From: CAYQXJ01 sp964421565
Lineage (GTDB): Bacteria; Planctomycetota; Brocadiia; SM23-32
Assembly (NCBI GenBank): GCA_964421565.1
Contig: CAYQXJ010000005.1
Location: forward strand, 124,001 to 188,000
Length of the DNA stretch: 64,000 nucleotides
Direction: 5' to 3'
In this document: in pieces, positions 8,827 through 16,135 of the stretch
Layout: each line of letters opens with the position of its first letter
How positions within the stretch are numbered: position 1 is the first letter of the stretch
Position numbers and translations under genes: made by a program
Notes under the pieces: generated by a model
What the model saw: only the letters and a program-made list of their open reading frames with translations
What the model was told of the DNA's origin: nothing
Databases searched by the model: none

Positions 8827-9895
8827 GCTGGCCAACATCAGCAGAAGTTGGGGTAGTTTCCGGTTGCGGAACGTGAGTCTCACGGTTCGGCGCGGTGAGT
8901 TGTTTGTGCTGCTCGGCCCCAACGGGGCGGGCAAGAGCCTTCTTCTGCAAACGATTGCCGGCTTCCATCGGCCCGCAGTCGGCCGCATTCGTATAGGCGG
9001 CCGCGACGCAACCTTGCTGCCTCCGGAAGAACGGAACATCGGGCTCGTATTTCAGGACCCCATGCTGTTCCCGCACCGGAACGTGCGGCAGAACATCGCC
9101 TTTGGGCTCCGTGCTCGGCATGTCGGCCGACGCGCCACCGAGAAGAGGGTCGCCCAAGTCGCCAGGATGCTTCGGCTAGAGAAGCTTCTGAAGCGCTCCG
9201 TCATGCACTTAAGCGGCGGCGAGCGCAAGCGGGTGGCGATCGCCCGCGCGTTGGCCATCCGCCCGGACGTGCTGTTGCTCGATGAATGTTTCAGTTCGCT
9301 CGACGTCCCACTCAAGGAAGCCCTTTGGCAACAGCTACGAGAGCTGCACGCGCTGACAGGAGTTACCGTCGTGCATGTAACCCATGACCGCGCCGAAGCC
9401 CGGGCTCTCGCGCAGCGGATGGGGATCATGCGGGATGGCCGTATCGTACAGGTCGGCACGGAAAAGGGCATCTTCGAACAGCCGGCAAACCGCTTCGTGG
9501 CGGAGTTCACAGGAGGCTGCAACGTCTACACCGGCGAAGCGGCCAGGAACGGCGAAGTGACGATCTTCCGTGCTGGCGGCATGAAGCTGGTTACCACCGC
9601 AAAATGCTCGGGGCAGTGTCGCGCCGTCGTCAGGCCGGAGAACATCGTCCTTTCGCCGCAGGCCGTGCGCACCAGCGCCCGCAACCAGATCCGCGGCAAG
9701 GTGCAGGCGGTGGAGCGCGCGGGCGAGCTGTTCCGCGTGGCAACGGATATCGGAGACCACAGAATGGTGTGTGTAATCACACCTCAATCGAAGGACGCCC
9801 TCGGCGTGGAGCCAGGCCGCGAAGTCTACCTCTCGTTCAAGGCTGGCAGTGTTCACCTTTTCCAAGAGGAAACCCCAGACGGAAGGCAGATATGA
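8819..9895 (+). CDS. wtpC: Molybdate/tungstate ABC transporter ATP-binding protein
   Basis: A 358-residue ABC ATPase. It shows Walker A GPNGAGKSL, the Q-loop VFQDPMLFPH, the signature LSGGERKRVAIARALA and Walker B VLLLDECFSSLD. The switch His is in VHVTHDRAEA. The C-terminal 110 residues form a MOP/TOBE-like regulatory domain, as in ModC/WtpC, that may bind oxyanion and limit uptake. The GTG at 8819 gives an N-terminus that begins directly at the first ABC strand (VLELANISRSWG) and overlaps the permease stop by 8 bases. An upstream TTG at 8783 is possible but lies deep in the permease gene. The last codons overlap moeA by ATGA. Confidence 0.9.
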   Translation: MLELANISRSWGSFRLRNVSLTVRRGELFVLLGPNGAGKSLLLQTIAGFHRPAVGRIRIGGRDATLLPPEERNIGLVFQDPMLFPHRNVRQNIAFGLRARHVGRRATEKRVAQVARMLRLEKLLKRSVMHLSGGERKRVAIARALAIRPDVLLLDECFSSLDVPLKEALWQQLRELHALTGVTVVHVTHDRAEARALAQRMGIMRDGRIVQVGTEKGIFEQPANRFVAEFTGGCNVYTGEAARNGEVTIFRAGGMKLVTTAKCSGQCRAVVRPENIVLSPQAVRTSARNQIRGKVQAVERAGELFRVATDIGDHRMVCVITPQSKDALGVEPGREVYLSFKAGSVHLFQEETPDGRQI

Positions 9896-11085
9896 TCACT
9901 CACGAGGAAGCGCTGGCCCGCATATGTGAGCACGTCTCGCCTCTGGGGCCGGAGGAGGTCGACACGTACTCGGCAGTCGGCCGGGTACTTGCAGGTGATG
10001 TACGCGCGATGGTTGACAGCCCCCCCTTCAACAAGGCCGCTATGGACGGGTACGCCGTGAGAGAGGCCGATGTCCGCGCACTGCCCGCCGATCTGGAGCT
10101 CGTGGACAGTAGCTTCGCGGGGCAGCCCGCGGGACGGGACCTGGGGGCGGGCAAATGTGTTGAGGTCGCAACTGGCGCGCCTGTGCCCGCAGGGGCTGAT
10201 ATGGTCGTCATGGTGGAACACACGCAGGCTCTGCCCGAAGGACGCATCCGGGTGAAGAAGGTTTCGGGGCATAACATCTGCGCGCAGGGCGAGGACGTGC
10301 AAAAGGGACAGCTGATCGGGAAAGCGGGTGAGCCGCTAACGCCCCTGCGCGTAGGTGTGATGGCGGCCGGAGGGCATGATCGCCTAACTGTTTACCGCCG
10401 GCCATCCATCGCCGTTCTGTGCACAGGAACGGAGGTGCGAGAGCCCGGCGAGACCCTTGCCCCAGGACAGATATTCAACAGCAACGGCCCCATGCTCTGC
10501 TCCCTGCTGCGACGACATGCCCGTGAGTTGCACTACCTGGGCATAGCCGGAGACGTGGAAACAGAACTTCGCCAGGCAGTTCGCCGCGGGTTGCGTAGCG
10601 ACGTGTTCGTGTTGGCAGGTGGGGTCTCGGTGGGGAAGTACGACCTCGTCCCCGACGTTCTGTCCGATTTCGAGGTCGCAATCGCTTTCCACGGTTGCGC
10701 CATCAAGCCGGGCAAGCCGACCTTATTCGGCGTCGCCGACGGCTCGTATGTCTTCGGCTTGCCCGGCAACCCACAGTCGGCGTTTGTGATCTACCATGTC
10801 TTGCTGCGGCCGATGCTTGCGCGGGTGTCGGGCAGGACCGATTTGCCGCCGGCTTACCGGCGTGCGAGAATGGCCGAGGGTTTCCGCGCCAAACCGGGCC
10901 GCAAGAGGTTCGTGCCTTGCCGCATGGAGACGCCGGGCGGAGAACTTCGCTTGAGGCCGGTGGAATACAGCGGCAGTGCAGACATAACAGGCGCCAGCGC
11001 GGCAGACGCTTTCTTCGTTGTGCCCAGCGGCACCGATGGGGTGAAGGAGAGCGAGGTCGTGGAGTTCTTTGAGGTCTGTGCATGA
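9892..11085 (+). CDS. moeA: Molybdopterin molybdenumtransferase MoeA
   Basis: A 397-residue MoeA, the enzyme that inserts molybdate into adenylated molybdopterin. The usual N-terminal region is present (SAVGRVLAGDV, then SPPFNKAAMDGYAV), with the substrate site AGGVSVGKYDLVPDVL and the GLPGNPQSAFVIYHVLLRP helix. Length is normal for the family. The ATG at 9892 overlaps the ATPase stop (ATGA) and has GGAAGG upstream; the long open frame upstream of it runs inside the ATPase gene and is not coding. The end overlaps moaA by four bases. Confidence 0.93.
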   Translation: MITHEEALARICEHVSPLGPEEVDTYSAVGRVLAGDVRAMVDSPPFNKAAMDGYAVREADVRALPADLELVDSSFAGQPAGRDLGAGKCVEVATGAPVPAGADMVVMVEHTQALPEGRIRVKKVSGHNICAQGEDVQKGQLIGKAGEPLTPLRVGVMAAGGHDRLTVYRRPSIAVLCTGTEVREPGETLAPGQIFNSNGPMLCSLLRRHARELHYLGIAGDVETELRQAVRRGLRSDVFVLAGGVSVGKYDLVPDVLSDFEVAIAFHGCAIKPGKPTLFGVADGSYVFGLPGNPQSAFVIYHVLLRPMLARVSGRTDLPPAYRRARMAEGFRAKPGRKRFVPCRMETPGGELRLRPVEYSGSADITGASAADAFFVVPSGTDGVKESEVVEFFEVCA

Positions 11086-12026
11086 GTCGATTGCGCTATC
11101 TGAGGATTGCCGTCACGTCGCAGTGCAACCTGCGTTGCGTCTACTGCAGCCCTGAGGGCCCTCCTGCCAATTGCCGGCAGCTTGTGCCCGCGGAGCAACT
11201 GGGCCTTCTCGTCAAGTGCGCTGCGCAGGAGGGCGTGTGCAAGGTGCGTCTGACCGGAGGTGAGCCCCTGCTGCGCGGCGACATCGAAGACATGATACAG
11301 CGCGTAAGCAGCACGCCCGGCATCGAAGAGACGGCACTGACCACCAACGGAATCGGCCTTGCTGACAGAGCCGTTGCGCTGCGGCACGCGGGCCTGGACC
11401 GGGTGAACGTCAGTTGTGACACGCTCTCGGCCGAGCGCTTTCGACGCATCGCGGGCTATGACTTGCATTCCGAACTCATGCAGGGCATCGAATCGGCCCG
11501 TAACGTCTTCCCGGTCGTCAAGCTCAACACGGTCGTTATGAAGGGCTACAACTCGGATGAAATCGAGCCCCTCGTTAAGTTTGCGGCCAAGGGAAAGCTG
11601 TGGATTCGATTCATCGAGCTATACTCCTCGTCCTGCATCGGGTCTGCCGATGGTGCATTCATGTCCTGCGATGAGGTAAAGGGCAGACTGGAGGCCGAGT
11701 TCGGCACACTGCTCAGAGCAGACGCCGCGGACTGGTCGGTTGAGGAGTCTTACGTGTTGCCTGCGCTCAACGGAGTTCGCATCGGGCTTATACGCAGCGC
11801 CACCAGGCCGCCATGCGCTCGATGTGCGAAGCTTCGTTTCACCGCCTCGGGCGAGTTACGCGCCTGCCTGTTCGGGCAGGAGGGGGTGAGCCTGACAGGC
11901 CCTCTCGCGGCAAAGGACGGGGTTGCGGTGCGCGCAGCGATTCGAAGCGTCTTCCGTTCGAAGGATCGCACGGGGTGTGGTCACGCGCCAAGCGTTCCGG
12001 CCCCCATCGCCTGCATCGGAGGCTGA
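11082..12026 (+). CDS. moaA: GTP 3',8-cyclase MoaA (radical SAM)
   Basis: A 314-residue radical SAM enzyme for the first step of molybdopterin synthesis. The SAM cluster motif is CNLRCVYC at residues 15-22, followed by RLTGGEPLLR. The second, GTP-binding [4Fe-4S] cluster is shown by PPCARCAKLRF and the later Cys in LRACLFG. The protein ends in Gly-Gly (ACIGG), a tail known to be essential in MoaA. The ATG overlaps the moeA stop. It is the last gene of the + strand unit. moaC, moaD, moaE and mogA are not in the window, so the rest of the pathway must be encoded elsewhere. Confidence 0.94.
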   Translation: MSRLRYLRIAVTSQCNLRCVYCSPEGPPANCRQLVPAEQLGLLVKCAAQEGVCKVRLTGGEPLLRGDIEDMIQRVSSTPGIEETALTTNGIGLADRAVALRHAGLDRVNVSCDTLSAERFRRIAGYDLHSELMQGIESARNVFPVVKLNTVVMKGYNSDEIEPLVKFAAKGKLWIRFIELYSSSCIGSADGAFMSCDEVKGRLEAEFGTLLRADAADWSVEESYVLPALNGVRIGLIRSATRPPCARCAKLRFTASGELRACLFGQEGVSLTGPLAAKDGVAVRAAIRSVFRSKDRTGCGHAPSVPAPIACIGG

Positions 12027-12410
12027 TCCATTCCACGCCCGGGGCTCGCTCCATGTCAGAGGGAAGGGCCGGTCGAGGGGACGGGCCTTCCAAGCTGGTC
12101 TCCACCAGGCCCCCCAACCCGGTGATTGCCAAGTGGCCGCCGCCTACCACATAGGATGCTAACCCGGCGTCCACCTCGACCGGACTATGGCCATCTTACT
12201 ACCTGCCCTGTTGAGCGCAATCAGAATAATCCTGACAATCGGGGGGCGAATCCTCCACATGTGGGTTAGAGCAAAGCGCCTTTTCCGCAGGCGCGCTCCC
12301 AGTTACGTGTACCGGATAGCCCCCGAGCACGGCACGCGCAGGCCGGTTGCGGAGAGACAGGTCGCTGCATGCGAGCAGAGCGCCCCGCTAAGGACTTGGC
12401 CTCGAGTCCT
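12027..12410. other. Convergent intergenic region between moaA and the response regulator
   Basis: This 384-base stretch lies between the 3' ends of moaA (+) and the response-regulator gene (-). No open frame in it has a ribosome site or a family motif. Near its right edge, GGCCTCG (12398-12404) can pair with CGAGGCC (12419-12425) across the end of the response-regulator gene. A competing pairing of AAGGACT with its complement lies in the same place. Neither hairpin is followed by a T-run on either strand, so a terminator call would be weak. I see nothing else in it. Confidence 0.5.
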
Positions 12411-13073
12411 TCACTCCCCGAGGCCAGTGAGACCATGACGGACGGCGTATCTGGTGAGCTCCGCCAGGCTATGGATCTCCAGTTTCTCCATGATGTTATG
12501 CCGGTGTGTTTCGATTGTCTTCACACTCACATCAAGTTCCGCGGCCGTCTCGCGCGTGCTCTTGCCATCGGCAAGTTCGGCGAGCACTTCACGCTCTCGC
12601 GGTGTTAGTTGCGGCGCTTTGCTCACCTCGCTGCTGCCCAGTTGCTCCAGGTAATCGTCCACGACAATATGTGCGACGGCAGGACCGAGGTAACGCCGGC
12701 CGTTCGCCACGGTACGTATCGCGTCGGTCAGTTCTTCGAAGGCGCCGTCCTTCAGCACGTAGCCGGCCGCACCAGCCTCCAACATGCGCGCGATGAACTG
12801 GGCATCGGCGTGCATCGAGAGCGCGATCACCCTGGTGTTCGGCTCATTCTCCACAATGCTCCGCGTGGCTTCGATACCGTTCAGGTTCGGCATGGCAACA
12901 TCCATAATCACAACATCCGGATGGGTCTCGACGGCCAGCTTCACTGCTTCGCGACCATCCCGCGCCTCCGCCACAACTTCCATGTTGGTTTCACGCTCAA
13001 TCAGCGAGCGCAACCCCTGGCGCATGATCTGGTGATCGTCAGCGATCAAAACACGCACGCGCATGGTGCTCAC
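12411..13073 (-). CDS. NarL/FixJ-type response regulator
   Basis: A 220-residue response regulator. The receiver has the acidic pair in LIADDHQ, the phosphoacceptor Asp in VVIMDVAMP, and the conserved Ser and Lys in IALSMHAD and YVLKDGA. The C-terminal LuxR-type helix-turn-helix reads LTPREREVLAELADG with recognition helix SVKTIETHRHNIM. The GTG start at 13073 overlaps the kinase stop by four bases (GTGA), so it is the partner of the upstream kinase; an ATG at 13064 is also possible. It should be a DNA-binding transcription factor. It converges on the formate/molybdenum unit, which makes that unit a candidate target, but the sequence gives no direct sign. Confidence 0.93.
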   Translation of the reverse strand: MSTMRVRVLIADDHQIMRQGLRSLIERETNMEVVAEARDGREAVKLAVETHPDVVIMDVAMPNLNGIEATRSIVENEPNTRVIALSMHADAQFIARMLEAGAAGYVLKDGAFEELTDAIRTVANGRRYLGPAVAHIVVDDYLEQLGSSEVSKAPQLTPREREVLAELADGKSTRETAAELDVSVKTIETHRHNIMEKLEIHSLAELTRYAVRHGLTGLGE

Positions 13074-15835
13074 GCCTTTCCGCCAGCGGGTTCCTGCCCG
13101 TTACTGATCAGTGGAACCACCAACGACACCGTAGTGCCGCATCCTGGTCTTGACTCCAACTCCATTCGACCACCAAGGTGATCGAGCCTTTCCCGGATGC
13201 TAAACAGCCCGAAGCCACCGTAGCGGTGCTTGTGGAAGCCGGCTTCGGAATCATCAAACCCCATTCCGTCGTCCTCGACGGTTATGCGCAATGTGCCCTG
13301 CCGCTGGCTGGTGCTGACCACTATGCGCTGTGGCTGCGCATGGCGGACCGCGTTGATGAGCAGCTCCTGTACGCAACGGTAGAGCATCATGCGCAGATGC
13401 TCGGGAACTGAGTCCGACCGGGCATCGCTGTGGTAGTGAACCGCGATTCCGTGTTGCTCCTGAGTATTCCTGGTCAACTTCTCCAGCGCCGGCTCGAGCC
13501 CCATCTCGTAAAGGATCGGAGGACTGAGCTCGAACATAAGCGATCGGACGTAGTCGATCGTTCCCTGGATGGTTTGGCGCACGTCGCTCAACTCGCCGCT
13601 CAATCGTTCGTCAGCCAGGTCCTCCTGCACAGCGCCCAGACGCATCTTGGAGAGTGCCAGGGACTGGCCGATCTGGTCATGGACCAGCGTGGCCAGGCGC
13701 CGGCGTTCTTCGTCTTCCACATGCACCAGTTGGGCAGTCAGCGAGCGAAGTTCGTTCTGATAGGTCCGGATCCGCCGTTCTGCCTCCTTGCGTTCAGTGA
13801 TGTCGATTCCAATGCCGATGCTGTGGTCATCGTCGAGGCTGACCACCGCCCAGCAAGTCTCGCGAAGGCGACCGAAGCGCCCCAGCATTTGCACGTCCCA
13901 CCACCCGGGTTCCCCTCCCATCAGGTGCTTGCTCAGCCGACGGGCGGTTTCCTCGTCCGGCAAGCTTTCCGCCAGCTCGGATAGATGGGTGAGTTCGCCG
14001 GACGACCATCCAGTAAGATGCTCCATCTCTCGGTTGACGAGACGTACCTTGCCCGATGATGCGAAGAAGACGAGCATGATAGGGATGCTGTCGACGATCG
14101 TCTGCAGCAGCTGCCTTTGCTCCTCCGCGCCCCTGCGGGCTTCCTCACGCTCCGTAACGTCGAGCAGGCAGAGAAGCAGGCCCTCTATGTGCCCCTCGCT
14201 GTCGTGCACGGGTTGAAGGCTCCAGTCCCAGTATGTCACACGCTCGTCAGGGTCATCCGGGTAGACGAAGGGCTTGCGATGAACGAAGGCAGGCTCACCT
14301 GTGTGCAGGGCTCGCCTGAAGATAGCTTCGTTCTCCTCATGCGGGTAGAGGTCGAAGTGATTCCTCCCGACAAACTCCTGCTGCGACAGCCCCCCAGCCC
14401 TCGCGTAGGCCCGGTTGACACGGATGAAGTTGAATCCGGTATCGAGGTAGGCTATCAGCATGTGGGTCGTGTCGAATATCCGCTCCAGAAGCGCCATGGT
14501 CTCCTGCAGCTCACGCTCCTGCTCCCGCTGCTCGGTGATGTCGCGTACAGTGCCCAGCATCCGCACAGGTTGGCCCGAGTCACCGAGGGTGACCTCCGCT
14601 CTCTCCTGAACGGTGCGCGTCTGACCGTCAGGACGCACAATCCGGTGATCTACGTCATAGGGAGCTTGCTTGCGGAGGGCCGCATCCACGGCGGACTCGA
14701 CCCGGGCACGGTCATCGGGATGTACGCACTCCAGGAAGGCTCGATAGCTGGGCTCGAAGCTGTCGCGTCTGCGGCCAAAGATGCGGTAAGTCTCATCGGA
14801 CCATTTCAGATGATCTTCGGGAATGCTCCACTCCCAATTGCCCAGGTGGACCAGCGCCTGTGCCTTGGCAAGTCGCTCCTCGGCCCGGCCGCGCTCCCGC
14901 ACCTGTTCTTTGAGTGCTTCGTTGGCGTCGCGCAGCAGCGCTGTCCTCTGGCGCACGCGATTGGCCAGATTCCTCTGCGCGGCGAGCAGTTCCCGTTCAG
15001 CGTGCTCCCGGGCTGTCAGGTCCTGCACCTGAGCCAGGAACCCGCGCGGTTCTTCGCCCGTATCGTCGTTCAGGGGGGTCAGAGAGATATCAAGGTACGC
15101 GCGAGTGACGGGCAGAGCGCAGCCCTCAGCATAGTTGTCCACTGCCCGCTCGTACCATGCCTGAAAACGGGCCCGCTCGCCCTGGCGAAGCTCCTCCCTC
15201 ACGGTTCGGGGCATGTGCGGGTCGGTAAAGAGGTCAACGGACGGCAGGGGGGCTTCGGGTTCGAGTCCGAACGTCTCTCGCCAGGCAATATTCACCTCCT
15301 GCAACTGCCCTCGTGCGTCATAGACCGCCATGCCGATGGGTGCCTGCGCGAAAAGTTCCCGGAACTTCGTCTCGCTACGCTGCACGGCTTCCAGCAACTC
15401 CGTGCGGGCGGTCACGTCCACGGCATAGTGCAGGTAAACGCCGCCGTGAAGCGGAATCCAGTACGTGTCCCAGACCCGTCCAAACGCATGCACTGACCCG
15501 TCATTGCGCGGTTCGCCAGCTTCGAGAGCGTCGTCGGCCAGGCAGTGAGTGCACCTCGTGCCGCCGGGGGGAGGAGCGCCATGCTCCTCCACGTAGTGGC
15601 GATCCTCAGCCGGAATGTACTCGCACTTGCCGAAGTGCTCCCAGCAATACCCACCGATCTGCGCGCCCGCTTCACGCGCTACCTGGTTGGCAGCAAGAAC
15701 GACGCGGTCAACACGCACGAGCATGGCGGGATGAGGCAGGCTGTCCATGAGCAGCTCGTTGAGCTGAGAGCCGCCGGCGAGATCAACTGCAAGGTGTGCT
15801 CCTTCTTCCCCTGCGGGACCTACGTCAGAGCGCAT
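13070..15835 (-). CDS. Multi-PAS sensor histidine kinase (NarX/DegS class)
   Basis: A 921-residue soluble-looking kinase with no convincing membrane helix. About five PAS-like domains precede the kinase. The first (about residues 25-130) has four Cys: YCWEHFGKC and, 20-odd residues later, RCTHC. PAS 2 starts near SETKFRELFAQAP. A short coiled coil (QRTALLRDANEALKEQVR) follows, then PAS 3 to 5. The HisKA_3 domain has the phospho-His in TLVHDQIGQSLALS, and the ATPase has the N-box ELLINAVRHA and DDGMGFD. The ATG at 15835 was chosen because GAGGGGG lies 7 bases upstream; a TTG at 15880 would extend it by 15 residues. The Cys set suggests that PAS 1 holds a metal or Fe-S cofactor, or senses redox state. 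Confidence 0.92.
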   Translation of the reverse strand: MRSDVGPAGEEGAHLAVDLAGGSQLNELLMDSLPHPAMLVRVDRVVLAANQVAREAGAQIGGYCWEHFGKCEYIPAEDRHYVEEHGAPPPGGTRCTHCLADDALEAGEPRNDGSVHAFGRVWDTYWIPLHGGVYLHYAVDVTARTELLEAVQRSETKFRELFAQAPIGMAVYDARGQLQEVNIAWRETFGLEPEAPLPSVDLFTDPHMPRTVREELRQGERARFQAWYERAVDNYAEGCALPVTRAYLDISLTPLNDDTGEEPRGFLAQVQDLTAREHAERELLAAQRNLANRVRQRTALLRDANEALKEQVRERGRAEERLAKAQALVHLGNWEWSIPEDHLKWSDETYRIFGRRRDSFEPSYRAFLECVHPDDRARVESAVDAALRKQAPYDVDHRIVRPDGQTRTVQERAEVTLGDSGQPVRMLGTVRDITEQREQERELQETMALLERIFDTTHMLIAYLDTGFNFIRVNRAYARAGGLSQQEFVGRNHFDLYPHEENEAIFRRALHTGEPAFVHRKPFVYPDDPDERVTYWDWSLQPVHDSEGHIEGLLLCLLDVTEREEARRGAEEQRQLLQTIVDSIPIMLVFFASSGKVRLVNREMEHLTGWSSGELTHLSELAESLPDEETARRLSKHLMGGEPGWWDVQMLGRFGRLRETCWAVVSLDDDHSIGIGIDITERKEAERRIRTYQNELRSLTAQLVHVEDEERRRLATLVHDQIGQSLALSKMRLGAVQEDLADERLSGELSDVRQTIQGTIDYVRSLMFELSPPILYEMGLEPALEKLTRNTQEQHGIAVHYHSDARSDSVPEHLRMMLYRCVQELLINAVRHAQPQRIVVSTSQRQGTLRITVEDDGMGFDDSEAGFHKHRYGGFGLFSIRERLDHLGGRMELESRPGCGTTVSLVVPLISNGQEPAGGKA

Positions 15836-16135
15836 CACAAGCCCCCTCGGCGCGCTACATCCCCGGATGACAGACGACAAACGGGTTTCAGGTGGAACGC
15901 TTTCCCTCCTTCGGATACTACCGCTTCGACGTGGAATTGCAAGCGCGAGGTCCCGGAAGGCCCGGTGCGACAGCCACCCTTCGCCAAACCGTGCTTCGGC
16001 GCCTCCCCCGTGCCCGCGTGCCGTCCCCGCCGGTGGGTACCATGTTTTGCCAAAGAAACTCGCAGTGTTTGACCTCGTCCCGGCGGCCCGCTACGCTGTA
16101 TTCAGCAGCGCACCGAAGTGGTGAAAGGAGCTGGC
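15836..16135. other. Divergent intergenic region, kinase / glycyl radical enzyme
   Basis: This 300-base divergent region separates the sensor kinase (-) from the glycyl radical enzyme (+). It holds a plausible + strand promoter (listed separately) and the ribosome sites of both genes. Open frames across it have no ribosome site or family motif. Confidence 0.5.
16069..16097 (+). promoter_or_regulatory. Putative sigma70-type promoter for the glycyl radical enzyme gene
   Basis: TTGACC (16069-16074) and TACGCT (16092-16097) are spaced by 17 bases. The -35 box is good and the -10 box is poor. The predicted start would lie about 30 bases before the ATG at 16136. Confidence 0.4.

Noticed and set aside
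12187..12438. Hydrophobic + strand frame in the moaA/response-regulator gap
   Set aside because: No ribosome site, low-complexity tail and it runs into the convergent gene.
14117..15496. Long + strand open frame (459 codons) opposite the sensor kinase
   Set aside because: It lies fully antisense to a kinase with clear PAS, HisKA_3 and ATPase motifs, has no family motif of its own and follows the bias of high-GC antisense frames.
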